A stretch of 64,000 nt of DNA, from assembly GCA_033239525.1 (NCBI GenBank), contig BSYO01000004.1, positions 11,632,037-11,696,036 on the forward strand. Direction: 5' to 3'. The notes beneath the pieces are model-generated. The model was not told where the DNA came from. It worked only from the letters and a program-made list of their open reading frames with translations, and made no database searches. This stretch comes from Nepenthes gracilis. Lineage: Eukaryota > Streptophyta > Magnoliopsida > Caryophyllales > Nepenthaceae. Positions 26,201 through 35,530 of the stretch are shown piece by piece; within the stretch, counting starts at the first letter, position 1, and each line of letters starts with the position of its first letter. The translations under genes were made by a program, and so were the position numbers.

Positions 26201-27976
26201 TGGCCCCAAGAATGGTGATGGAACTCATATGTGCTCAAAGCTGGTTTAGAAGTGATCAAATTGAAGAAAAGCACCATTTAGATGGCATGGAGGATCCCGA
26301 CATTTACGTGTTTGATGAGGGTATGAATATTTACCATGAATATATAATTTCTTTTTTATCTTCATAACAATTGATTATTGTTACCAATATATTGTATGCT
26401 TCTTTGTTTATGGAGATGCCTAAGTTGGCAGCAAGCATTGAACTTGATGATTAAACAACAACTTATTTGGTATTTGGATTTCAGTTGCTGCTATTCAAAA
26501 AAATTGGAATTTAAGCATTACCCTATTGATGGACCTGAACAATTTTGTTGCAATTGTTGGATATGTTTAGTATTTGATAAATGTTTTAGTATGTTTAGAA
26601 TATTTGGGCATGTTTAATATTGCTTTATCTGTAATTTGGAAATCTCAATTGTATTATAGTGGTTCTATGTGTGATGTGAATTGTGACAATATGAACTGAT
26701 GGTAATATTTGTACATGGGCATTGATGAAAATGTTCAAAGCATGCTTATTATTATAACCATAATTTAATATGATTATAAAAGTATGATGAGCAACATAGG
26801 TACTTTCTGATACATTAAGATTGGATGGAAGATCAACCTGATGGAAGAAGATACTTGATCCTTCAATGAGGTATATTAGATCAGATTTCTTCTCTGATTT
26901 TATTGCAATATTATCTCTGTCTCATAATTTGTCTGGCTTATTTAGATTATTGAGTTGCTTGAATATTCTGGATACATTCAACAAAGAGTGGCCTAATGCA
27001 GCTTTGTTGATGGAGAAGTAATTGACTTGTAGATTTTTAAAATTTTCTTATGTGATATTGTAATTAAACCAGAAGTTAATGAAAATTTATTTGTATAAGT
27101 TCTAATTTGTAAAGCTATAGATCCATTTTATAATTGTCGAAACTATTTTTTTGAAGTTAAACCATTTGCAACTTGTAACAAAATGTTTTAACTCATATCA
27201 TATAATTTTTTGTTTTCTTTTTCTTGAAAAGTTTGGAAAATATTATATTTTTGTTAGGCAATATACCGGTACCAATAGCGGCACCATTTTTTGATACTTA
27301 TGCTGCAGCACTGGTTCCGATTCTTATATTACTGGTCCTGTTAGTGCTTCTTACACCCTTACGTCTGACAAGATGGACTCTTTCGATAGTCTGCCTATTT
27401 GATAACCCTGCCCATTCTAACAATACAAGTTCTAACATTTGGGTTCAGATCTTATTGTTTTACAGCGGACCCATCAGATTCTACAATTTAAAAAAATTCT
27501 GCAAAACTAGAACAAATCTTATAAAACTATATTTTTTTTTTCATAATTTCACATCATCTAAACTAAATAGAGTACACTTCAATTGGTTTTCGCAGCTGTT
27601 TAATTCCTGAAAGTTTTCCTCGTCAAAATTTCAACCAAACAACTTATCAAGCAGAGAGAAAGGGAGATAAAGAGAAGGAAGGATTACCAGCTAGGAGGGC
27701 AACATGGAGATTGAGGCGAGAGGTGTTGAAGGACCAATTATTGTTGTGGCCGTCTGTGGATTTGAAGTAACAGGTGGAGAGAAATTTGGGGGAGTACCAA
27801 AGCCCGCAACGAAGGTTGGCGAGTAAGGGAAGGTCAGGCCATAGCTGTGATATCTCTCCGACGAAGATAGAGTCTTCGTAGATGGATCTTACGGCGTTGT
27901 AAAGCGTAGTGCTTTGTTTTCTCTTTATCGTTCGTGCTGCCTTGTATATGCTTAGCCTAACCTCTTCCACTTCCAT
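4570..27976 (-). CDS. RIT1: tRNA A64-2'-O-ribosylphosphate transferase (RIT1-like), 5' three exons
   Basis: RIT1 enzymes transfer ribosyl phosphate from PRPP to the 2'-OH of A64 of initiator tRNA-Met, which keeps it out of elongation; this is known from yeast. Three exons are visible: 27976-27688 (289 nt), 5686-5529 (158 nt) and 5269-4570 (700 nt), giving 382 codons. Junctions fit: exon 1 ends in phase 1 with G|GTAAT, exon 2 begins GG after TAG, exon 2 ends phase 0 before GTAAGT, exon 3 begins after ACAG and ends G|GTAAGG. Family blocks: residues 8-100 (KAARTIKRK, NLRCGLWYSPKF, CYFKSTDGH), GGCIIVDSTRKGKRFPDS near 100-117, and GAGDDEESWARGLTP near 269-283. Plant and yeast homologues are a little over 500 residues, so about 140 C-terminal residues (phosphatase-like domain) are not found. 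Either the gene continues past the window or it is truncated. Family assignment is firm; function of this copy is inferred. Confidence 0.85.
5529..5686 (-). CDS. RIT1: RIT1 exon 2
   Basis: Bounded by GGTAG| and |GTAAGT, 158 nt. The first two bases, GG, complete the glycine codon opened by exon 1. It encodes QKGGCIIVDSTRKGKRFPDS, then SMSKTIPIWTCVLNRAINNY and a short tail ending NALMKDI. This is one of the most conserved parts of the RIT1 N-terminal domain. No stop or frameshift is visible, although the exon is 22 kb from exon 1. Confidence 0.88.
5687..10400 (-). other. RIT1 intron 1, part next to exon 2
   Basis: Intronic sequence of about 4.7 kb between exon 2 and the first recognisable repeat block. 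It is AT-rich with a short G-run at about 5,914. No coding homology, LTR ends or RNA gene were recognised. Confidence 0.6.
10400..11617 (+). repeat. LTR-like promoter block, left part of a split older repeat
   Basis: A GC-rich stretch (about 10,495-10,660) precedes a TATA-like box, TATAAAACC, at about 10,671. A purine-rich GA leader follows, then AT-rich sequence. This order resembles U3-R of a plant LTR and matches the block at 60.7-61.0 kb. The block is cut at 11,617 by the copia insertion and resumes at 21,138, where a sequence near 21,980 (ACGTGATCCGTCA) looks like a gypsy LTR end. Family assignment is uncertain. Confidence 0.4.
11613..11617. repeat. Target site duplication, left copy (CGATC)
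   Basis: CGATC directly abuts the first base of the left LTR. It is identical to the five bases after the right LTR at 21133-21137. Five bases is the normal copia duplication size. Confidence 0.85.
11618..12679 (-). repeat. 3' LTR of the copia element (1,062 bp)
   Basis: On the minus strand it opens TGTTAGAGTC and ends CCTATTTTA, where the terminal CA has mutated. U3 has a CpG-rich block (12,311-12,545) with GCTCGAGCG and GCTCAAGCG repeats. Next comes a TATA box reading CTATAAATA on the minus strand near 12,280-12,290. It aligns along its length with 20151-21132 but keeps more of its CpG sites. Confidence 0.85.
12680..12692 (-). other. Polypurine tract
   Basis: On the minus strand this reads CAAAGGGGGAGAT directly before the 3' LTR, the primer for plus-strand DNA synthesis. 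A second copy, AAAAGGGGGAGATC, lies at about 13,082-13,096, with further GGGGAGA motifs near 13,029 and 13,048. Repeated polypurine tracts before the 3' LTR have been described for Sireviruses. Confidence 0.75.
13123..14305 (-). pseudogene. Extra 3' open frame of the copia element, plant-transposon-protein-like
   Basis: A 251-codon open frame (14305-13550) starting MSALRKSLARKSS, with a homologous-looking tail in shifted frame to a stop at 13125-13123. The tail reads ERIFASQSQLQSHIFADFER, a likely coiled coil. The core (EFYFNIHEISFDSF, FMRGAHVHITPDILACVLGL, then PMDKALFLYVLLSGRPIDLP) resembles the 'putative plant transposon protein' domain (Pfam Transposase_32), whose function is unknown. It sits after pol and before the polypurine tract, where Sireviruses may carry envelope-like frames; I see no clear signal peptide or anchor. 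The ATG follows TTTTTTTTCAG directly, suggesting spliced expression. The main frame is open although pol is broken. Confidence 0.6.
14306..15170 (-). promoter_or_regulatory. Promoter-like and leader-intron block before the extra frame
   Basis: On the minus strand, after pol and an A-rich tract, lies a CpG-rich stretch (15,172-15,070) with GGGCTCGAGCGCAC. A pyrimidine-rich CT leader follows, then ATCAAG|GTAATT at 14970/14969, a good splice donor. A T-rich acceptor ends at 14306, next to the ATG. A leader exon joined to the open frame is plausible, with an intron of 664 bp (14969-14306). The intron holds a GC-rich interior and a TA/GA microsatellite. Alternatively the acceptor serves splicing from full-length element RNA. 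No transcript evidence is available. Confidence 0.4.
14388..14442. repeat. (TA)n(GA)n microsatellite
   Basis: Compound repeat: TA units to about 14,410, then GA units to 14,442. It lies 80 bp upstream of the extra copia frame, inside its putative leader intron. Confidence 0.95.
15175..15250. repeat. T-rich (A-rich on element strand) low-complexity tract
   Basis: Runs of T broken by single G, about 75 bp. On the element strand it is an A-rich tract starting seven bases after the pol stop codon (15259-15257). It separates pol from the promoter-like block of the extra frame. Confidence 0.9.
15257..18505 (-). pseudogene. Copia pol relic: protease, integrase, reverse transcriptase, RNase H
   Basis: Order on the minus strand: protease motif WYLDSGCSTH near 18,240; pre-integrase finger (ELWHQRLGHLNFKSL) at 18230-17742, with the last zinc ligand apparently Tyr; integrase start HMDLIGPSRTESL near 17,680; RT from KWIFKNKTDENGN at about 16,660. 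RT then breaks after LNGFIQE through a short deletion with frameshift and in-frame stops. The catalytic YVDD codons remain at 16206-16195. RNase H (SLLYLIASRPDIAF, DADWAG, STAEAEYIAAG) runs 15981-15469, shifts frame, and ends DSVRFEILRTAIG...stop at 15257. Many breaks make it non-functional. Confidence 0.85.
18880..20045 (-). pseudogene. Copia gag relic
   Basis: The minus strand carries MDERVWASRQIGWTPPTSS near 20,036. Broken stretches typical of Sirevirus gag follow (KKAWDILEITH, GTKLVKN, ESKDLDK, SLQTYED). A zinc knuckle near 19,310-19,270 reads CHECYSFGHIQTEYPN, with the last Cys of CCHC replaced by Tyr. An acidic, serine-rich segment lies at about 19,235-19,020. Stops and frameshifts are frequent. 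Confidence 0.75.
20138..20150 (-). other. Degenerate primer-binding site
   Basis: Next to the inner end of the 5' LTR, the minus strand reads ATTAGTATAAGAG. The usual copia site, complementary to initiator tRNA-Met, is TGGTATCAGAG; two or three changes separate them. It lies exactly where expected, after LTR end CCTATTTCA. Confidence 0.65.
20151..21132 (-). repeat. 5' LTR of the copia element (982 bp)
   Basis: Aligns with the left LTR (11618-12679) from CTATTTCA to TGTTAGAGTC on the minus strand. It keeps TG...CA ends but is about 80 bp shorter and has lost many CpG-containing steps. The TATA region (TCTATAAATACTT on minus, near 20,765) and the CpG-rich U3 block (20,790-21,000) are recognisable. 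Confidence 0.85.
21133..21137. repeat. Target site duplication, right copy (CGATC)
   Basis: Exact match to 11613-11617, directly after the right LTR end CTCTAACA. It fixes both outer borders of the copia element. Confidence 0.85.
22172..22207. repeat. (CA)n(CT)n microsatellite
   Basis: About nine CA units followed by about nine CT units. Confidence 0.95.
23161..23200. repeat. (CT)n microsatellite
   Basis: CT dinucleotides over about 40 bp with two interruptions. Confidence 0.9.
23840..26310 (+). pseudogene. hAT-family transposase relic
   Basis: Opposite strand to RIT1, inside its first intron. The BED zinc-finger region near 23,870-23,990 reads WDHYTKLP then CKCNYYARNFGCHHLKHNG, with the second Cys apparently Tyr. 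Next comes REAIGRVIIEDGVLFRFVEK with VLEPRFKVPSHNTV (24,150-24,290), then VENASSNDVAIDQMKS and LQMRCCAQ (24,520-24,650), and SSPQRLAQFK (24,735). The C-terminal dimerisation block is near 26,010-26,260 (LGRYLFDACTT, GRVLDQFWSSLAP). These follow plant zinc-finger BED/RICESLEEPER-like hAT transposases in order. Several stops and frameshifts and an internal insertion show it is dead. I found no convincing terminal inverted repeats. Confidence 0.8.
25275..25810. repeat. AT-rich insertion inside the hAT relic
   Basis: Transposase homology stops after FKKVYGI near 25,270 and resumes near 25,820. Between them are about 540 bp of AT-rich DNA with no coding similarity. The ends carry related wording (AAATCAGGCCAGGCC on the left, GGTCGGCTAAGCCAAG on the right), so a small secondary element is possible. 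Borders are approximate. Confidence 0.4.
26311..27687 (-). other. RIT1 intron 1, part next to exon 1
   Basis: About 1.4 kb of AT-rich intron between the hAT relic and the exon 1 donor at 27687. An open frame of 128 codons on the plus strand (27,224-27,610) has no recognisable similarity. Nothing else was identified. Confidence 0.6.
27688..27976 (-). CDS. RIT1: RIT1 exon 1 (start codon)
   Basis: The ATG at 27976-27974 opens MEVEEVRLSIYKAARTIKRK, the expected N-terminus of plant RIT1 proteins. The exon runs without a stop to NLHVALLAG and ends at G|GTAATCC in phase 1. A CT-rich leader and a TATA box lie upstream on the minus strand, supporting this as the true first coding exon. Confidence 0.88.
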
Positions 27977-28250
27977 GGATGCCTGTTTGATCCCTCTGGT
28001 GTGAAAGACACTGATATGATTTCTTCAGCAAAGCAAGAAAAATTGAGAGAGCGAGCGAGAGAGACAGAGAGAGACGGGAAGCTCGTCGAAATCTGGTCAA
28101 TGCACCGGAGGAGGCCCCATATTGCAAGAGGCGTCAAATAAATCACGCCAAATAGCCGTGATTTATTCATTTTGGGCCACCTATTTATAAATACGCCACA
28201 GCACCCGGTCGTATTTCAAAGTTTTGGCCCAAAATAATATATAGCCCGTG
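27977..28250 (-). promoter_or_regulatory. RIT1: RIT1 core promoter and CT-rich leader
   Basis: On the minus strand a TATA box, TATAAATA (28189-28182), lies about 208 bp before the ATG. It is followed by a long pyrimidine-rich CT tract (28,079-28,040), the Y-patch typical of plant 5' leaders. GGCCCA motifs (28,179-28,174 and near 28,227) resemble site II/TCP elements of housekeeping promoters. Motif roles are inferred from family knowledge. Confidence 0.55.
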
Positions 28251-31200
28251 ATGTGACAAGCTGAATGTACTTGTAAGCCATCTGATGTCATGCTACGAGT
28301 CAATACAATACAGTCTATTATTAAAAAATAAAAATATAAATATTAAAATAAAATTATTTTTAATCCCTTACCATCTCTTACTTCATCCTCCTATCCCAAA
28401 TGGGCCATGTTAGATATGGCTCGTGAGTAGTTTACTATACAATCTAATATAATATAAAATGTTAAATTGTATTATATACTATCTAACACTGTCCACTATT
28501 GATCGTGTCATAGAACGAGCGATCTAACCCATTTAATACATTGGCTATTTGTCTATTATGAATAGTTGATTCTTAAATTTATATTTTTTAAAATAAAATA
28601 TTAACTGTTTAGTTAAAAAAAATTTTGTGTAACAAGTAATATCAAAACACCCTTAATTTAATCTCAGCTTTCTATTTGTCTCAATTCAATAACTAAAATT
28701 AACATTTTTTTCAAATCAAAAGATTCGGGCAAAGATTTTGAACCTCTTTTTCCCACACGGCTGCAATGGCACTCCTTTCTCCTTTTTGCGAATTTCTCCC
28801 AACACGTTCATCTTCCATTAATTTTTTTGTAGATCAACAAAAAATTTCAAGTATCTAATTTTTTTCTCGTCTCCCTTTCAAAATGATTTTATTTCAAATT
28901 TAAGATAATATGACAACTAGTACTGTTTTTAATATTATTTGATGTTAATGTTGTTTTATCAGTGACATTTTCTGAGGATTGACTAAAATACGCACAATTT
29001 GACGCAGCAAAATAAACCCAAACCTTCTCGTCAAACATTAATTATCAAACTCGTGAGCATGTGCAACATAATAATTCATAATATTTTAACGTGAAAAATT
29101 CTTTTCAATTAAAAAAATTATTGATCAAATTTCGAACAAATTTACTGTAATAATAGTATCGGTTACAAATAACTCTATTTGAATCCATTTACTATAATCC
29201 TATGTGAATAATGGTTGATTTTAAACCTCTCAACACATCTAACAATTCATAAAAAATATATAATAAGAAATAAGAACAACCAAATAAAATATATTCTAAA
29301 AATTTACTCTAAAATAATGTATCTGATTTTATTGAAGAATGAATCTCAAATCCAACCTCAATTAGATGTCGAACGTCTTCCTCTTCTTTCTTTTCTCTTT
29401 TTTTCTGTATGATACTTCTTATGTGAGAAATGATTTCGGATATCTTAAAATCATGTTAGGCACGACTTTATATAAGGAATGACGCTCGAAGTCTCGCCAA
29501 GCACAAGCTCACTGTGCAAACGGTGCACAAGCACCATTTGGGCATGCATCAGATGGCCCCAATTTGGCAAATGCACACATGTGTGTCTCTCAAGTATCTC
29601 TCGAGTGCCCCTATTTCGAAGTCAATGTACATGTGTAAATTAGGTGTCTATCATGCATCACTATACTAACATTCGATAGATTCTCAGCAAACCCTTGTAC
29701 AAATATCGTGTGACCCTTTATGATCTTTTTGTCGCTTGAATGATCATTGATCGATCTTCAATCAACCCTCACACGAATATCACGCATCCTCCTAATAACT
29801 ATCCATTTATTGTAATGTTCACAAGGAAATGACTAAAAATCCAACAAATATTAGGGTTTATTTTGATTATTTTATCTTTTACTATTTTTTTTCTTTTACT
29901 ATTATTTCTTCTCCATTTCATGGTATTTGATATATTTTCTTTGGTTCTTCTCATAATGTTTATACAATATGAGAAAAATCATAGTGCCTGCATTTCGTAA
30001 GAAGAAGAAATAAAAGTTTTCATATAATAAAACAAACAGTGTTTAAGTTTATTTATTCTTCTCGTTGAACATTGTTCCCTGTAATTTTCTAATAATAATG
30101 AAAAGAATCGCATCTCTTTTCTTTATATTGAAAGGTTATTTCGACTGGTTGTTGTTAATTTGTATTTTACTAAAAGTCATGGATGATTGATATTAAAGAT
30201 CTGATAGTTTTACAATCGGTTGATAATAAGGGTCTAACAGTTATACAAGTGGTTGATAATGAGTATTCAACACAAGCTAAGAACACTGATTATTATATAT
30301 GAAAAAATAGAGTTAAATTATATAAATATAGTAAAGGTTATTTGCCTAGATTCAAAAATTAAAAATGTCACCCAATCATTTTTCTTACTTTTATTTTTTT
30401 CTAAATAACTTTTGAGTCATTTAGTCATTCTCAATCTATCACAATTTTCTTACACCTTTTACAATTTCATTGACAAGTTGCTGTGAAATATTCTAATTTG
30501 TTATCCCATTACCAAAATATAAATTTCAAAATCCTAAACTATCTTATCTATTTTAATAATATTGTCTTGTATTTCTTCTTCCCCACAAAATGCCCTCCGT
30601 TTACAAACAACTTCATATGAACTTAGGTGTCGTCCTTTTTAACCACATATGCAAATCATTATCCAATATTATACAATGAGAACTCATATTAGATGTTTGG
30701 GATTTTATATTTATAATCCACCTTGTAAGTATATAATTTTCAGATATAATTACTACATCATTGATATTTAAAACTTTAAAGACATATACACAAGATTTTA
30801 TTAGCCTTGAATGGTCAGCATCCTTATTCAATTATGTCAACTTTCTGATTGAAAATAACTTCAAATAAAAGCCTTAAATTAGTAGAAAGCAAAGACACAT
30901 TCAAGGTTTTAGCGAAAAATAAGATGTCAAGTTGATATTTTTACCAACTTATGTTGAATCATCTTGAAGATAATTGATGTATAAATTTTCATGAACTATA
31001 TCATCAAATAGAGAATTACATATAATTAAATTCGGTGACTTTTGCCTACATTTTTAATCTATAAACAGTTATCTTTCTCACTTCTTTTTCATAACTTGTA
31101 AATGATGAAAAAAAAAAAAACTCTCAAATTAACATTATTTTTCAAGTATGTCATCAAATGATGACATATATTGTATGTCTTAGTTAGTCTCAATTCAGTA

Positions 31201-34200
31201 TCATGAGTTATCTCAATAAGGTAGCCCTATATGGTTGACACCTCTTTTTGTGATTTCAAAAACTATCTTGTTTCATGTAACTTAAGTTTATGGTTGTACT
31301 ATGTAATAAATTATTTAACAACCATATTCATTATTTCTCTAACAAACATTACTTTAAACATTGCTTCATATCCACATCAAATTTCTCACTGTTATGTAGC
31401 ATCTTTTCCCCTCCTTAGCAACCAACTCACTTGGTTTGCCATAAGATTCTATTTCACTAATTGATATCTTATTAATATTACAAAATAATGGTCGCATTGT
31501 TATAAATATTCCACCATAATACCATAACCTCAATATTCATCAAAGTATAAAATTCAGTATCAAAAACTTATAGATTATATCTCAATATTGCAGATTCAAT
31601 ATTTCATAGTATTATAATATGTTTATACAATCTTCTCAATCTTAACTATAATCACAAATAAAATAAAGCAATTACAGTACTTGACTCATATTAAAGACTA
31701 AATATTAGAGTCCGAGAAAATAGAATAACTTTAAGACTTGGATAATAATATGTGAATCTGGTGTTCGAATATGAGATCGCACGCTAAGATAGAAATAAGC
31801 ATTCGAATAGAGGTCACATGCTATTCAAACAAGAGAAAATCAAAAATTGTTATTTGGTTTCAAAATGGGTAGAAGTCTAAAGATTTCTTCAATAAGTAAC
31901 TTCTACTTATGAATCAATATTCAAACAATATCTAAAAAGTTTTATGCATAAGAATTTATAATAATTATCTATTGAAAACAATAATCTAATCAAAATTTAA
32001 AGGAATTCAAAAATTAAATAAAATTGTCTTAATAGTACTCTTATTTAAACGTTGCATCAAATGTTAGATAGAAAAAAGATAAAAATGACTTCAAATTCTA
32101 AGAGTTCTTGAATATAATTGAAGGATAAGTTAATTAATAAGATTATATATCAATATACTTGTATAAAGACAGGTTATAATATAAATTTGAACATAATTAT
32201 ATAAATACATAATTACTTCTATGATAATATATTATTCTATATTTCTTCCTTAGTTTTCATGACTTATGTAATTCCACTTACAAAATAATATGGACTTCAA
32301 TTTAGACATAGTAAGATTCAAATATTATGAAGAACATCACAATTACGTCCCAAATTCGATCCGATATTAAGACCTAATCAAAATTAATTAACTAAATAAC
32401 TGTTTAATAATTTTCGGACGTGAATTTTACGTCGATACCTCCACCGACCGCAATACATAAAATAAAATATACATGGGACCCAAATGTTGTTGCCACATCA
32501 CTCATGACTCTGACACCAACCCAAATACGTAATATCGGATTATATGTAAGGAATGATGCCTACAGATACTTAATCAAAGAAATAAAATATGTAATATTAA
32601 TTGTAAAAACTATTGCAGGGCAACTAACATACATACTGACAACCCACTAATATATTTTCGCTACCAACATTAACAAGTCTGACAGCCAAAATCTGACTTC
32701 AGATTTAACCTGCTAACCTCAAATATATATTAATATTAAATACATTATCCAACACAACCTACCCGTTATCAACACATGCTACAACCTATTAATCATTACT
32801 AGATGCCATAAATCATCACTTTAGATGTCTAAATGCTTTTTGAAAAGCCAACTACATTACAATTCATTGACCAAAACTGGAATTAAGCTAAAATACAACA
32901 CATAGATATATTAAACGATATCCGAAAACATGATAATAATATTAAACATCTCTAGGAATATAATCTGTCACTCTTCAACCTTCACTCCTACTCATCTGAT
33001 AAAAACTCGTGTACCTCATCTGATGGGTTAGTAAAATAGTAAGAAAGTGAGTCAAAAACTCAATAAAATACTATATAATAATAATTATATACATATCTTT
33101 ACATTAAAAATATAATAAAAAAATATATGCATCAGAATTCAATGATATGCTATGAAATTTTATATAAATACATGTCCAGATTATATAGTATTTTTCAGAT
33201 TATTTTATCATCTTTTTTCTTTATCTTAGCTATCAAATTATGCTTAAATTTTTATTTTTTTTAGAGATTAGGGCCGATATGCCTTATTAGTTAAAAGAGC
33301 AGGCAATCAAAGATCGAATTGTATATATTTTTACACAACTAAAGACTATAAGCTCATATTCAAGACCCAGATGATGGCTATTTACATATAACCTTATAAA
33401 TATGACCAAATGTCACTTCTTTTTCGTGGATGATAGGGTCAAAAATTGATATATTATTATAATATATTAGGCTATGCTAAAATATACTATCTGTTGAACA
33501 AAACCTTTGTCCAATATTTAATTTAGAGAAACTCTATACTTAACTTTATAATTCTTAATTCTTACCCATTTGAAAAATAGTTTATCATGTCTTAATATAA
33601 TTGTAGAGTTTTCTTTTATAATGCAATCAATTTATACTTTTACTTTTACAGAAATTTAATTATAATTCATTTGAAGAAATGGAATGCTGAATTTGATGGC
33701 TAAATGTTGAAAATTTAGCAATTAGATTAATTCATCAATTAAATAAACTCTTATATTATACCTACTAAAATATATGCACTTTTCCGGCTCACGTAGATTA
33801 CATATCACATAAATTTAATGCCTATGAAAGCTGTCGTACTAATTTAACACATATAGAAATCAAAACTTAGCAAAATGATACTGAAATTCAGCTGATGTAG
33901 AAATTTAGCTCTTAGCGTAGAATTTCAGCAGTTGTTTAAAAAAAAAATCAATATATATGTTAAATCTCAGACTATATGTGTCAATGTGTATACAATTTTT
34001 AACTCATATGAAATATTTATTTATTTAAGACTCTTATATTCTACTGCATGAGTTCAATACATGGGCAACTCAAAATACAACAAAAGTTCAATAAAAATCA
34101 GCAAGGGAGAGTTCTACAAATTCTAGATTTAATAATATACATATAGAATAATTTTTCTCTAAAATTTGTGGACATGCAAGTTGAAACTATAGGTCTTGAA

Positions 34201-34762
34201 CATGCAATAGTAGTATAAATAAAATTCATCACATGTAAGACCATTATACCATAAATTTAGAACATGCAAACAATTATGGAGCAATATTTAGCACATATAT
34301 GCACTATACTTAATTTAAATATGAGTTCTTACCTAATTGCTCTATAAAATCATGAAAAATTAACATACATACTCAATATAAATATACTAGCTTCAAAATT
34401 ATTACATAATTGAGCAAATAAATAAGAATTGCTCATGAAAATTAGAAGAAAATAACAATAATAGAAAAAAAATATAGAGTGCACTTATCTTGATTTAATT
34501 TATCCAATTTATAGCCTTAAACCACCAATTGGAGCTTCCTTAAGCTTTCTCTCTCTTCTCCTTGACTCTCTCTCTCTCTTTAGAAGAATCGCTGTAAAAT
34601 GATTGAAATCAATTTGGGTGTCCCTTATATATAAGAGTGACGCTCAAGTATCACTCAGGTATGCGTCAGGCGCTAAGTATCAGGTCTATAGAGTTTTAGC
34701 GTGACTTGGGCGTGCTTCAGGTAAGGTGCCACTGTTTTCTGGGCTCGACTGTGTGTCAGTCT
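28251..34762. other. AT-rich intergenic DNA
   Basis: About 6.5 kb between the RIT1 promoter and a solo LTR, very AT-rich (long A/T runs, no codon-biased frame above about 100 codons). I recognise no gene, RNA gene or mobile-element domain. Small diverged repeats cannot be excluded. Confidence 0.55.
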
Positions 34763-35530
34763 TGTTGGGTTATGGGTCACTCCCGAGTGGGCCCATACCC
34801 ACTTGATGAGGCGGGTGGAGGTCCATATCCTCATCGCATGGAGAAAGGTCAAGTTGAGCTCGCTAGATGCTCCAGCGGATTTTTCAGAATGGCCACCACT
34901 CGCCGTGTGCTCGAGAAGAGCTCAAGCGGATTTTCCATAATGTGCCTCGCTCGCTGTGTGCTCGAGAGGCGCTCAAGCGGATTTTTCAGAATGTGCCCCG
35001 CTCGCTAGGCGCTCGCTAGGCGTTTGACAGCCGCTCGAGCGAGCGGGGGCCGGCGCTCGCCGTGCGCTTGACAGCCGCTCGAGCGGGCGCCGGTGATGTA
35101 AAACGCGGATCTTTCGTTTTTAGGGTTATGAGAACCATTTGAGCGCCGTTCCAGAGAAGAGAAAAGAGAGAGAAGAAGAAGATGATGAAGAATTGAGCTT
35201 CTGTTCGGGTTTTCAATCAATTTTTAATTTTCGGCAATCCCACGTACGAGACTCTTGCAGCTGTGAAGAACGTCTCCCGGGTTTTATCTGTACTCTTATT
35301 CCTTATACTTCTTGTACGGACTGTCCACAATTAGTTGATATTATTATTTGTGATTTGGGGTTTGTGTAACCGATCAACTGCTGATAGTGAAAATTTCGGA
35401 CTCTGTGTCCCGTGGTTTTTCTCCCTCGTTTCATAGGGAGTTTTTCACGTAAAAATTGCGTCTTTCTTGATTGTGATTGTTTATTGTATGCTTGGTATCG
35501 TCTATCACGTATTTTCTCGCGATTCAAACA
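34763..35530 (+). repeat. Copia-type solo LTR
   Basis: Starts TGTTGGGTTATGGG and ends about at GATTCAAACA. U3 has a CpG-rich tandem block (34,868-35,090). A weak TATA-like GATGTAAAACG at about 35,094 precedes TTTTTAGGGTTATGAGAACC and a GA-rich leader. The end portion (GTGGTTTTTCTCCCTCGTTT, GGGAGTTTTTCACGTA) is typical copia R-U5. No internal region adjoins it. Flanking pentamers (AGTCT, AGCTT) do not match exactly, so the right border is approximate. The segment at 58.29-59.11 kb shares its promoter wording. Confidence 0.6.
34868..35090 (+). repeat. Tandem CpG-rich repeats in solo-LTR U3
   Basis: Three copies of an approximately 51-bp unit (GCGGATTTTTCAGAATG... with CTCGCTGTGTGCTCGAGA) start near 34,872, 34,922 and 34,973. 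Two copies of an approximately 44-bp unit starting TGACAGCCGCTCGAGCG follow at about 35,025 and 35,069. The whole array lies just upstream of the presumed TATA position. Confidence 0.75.

Noticed and set aside
28120..28200. Open frame starting MNKSRLFGV upstream of RIT1
   Set aside because: It runs through the CT-rich leader and promoter and has no family similarity. The ATG at 27976 gives the conserved N-terminus.
34706..35220. Open frames with repeated SSSGF/CVLER-like residues
   Set aside because: The periodic residues come from the 51-bp DNA tandem repeats of the solo LTR, not from a protein gene.
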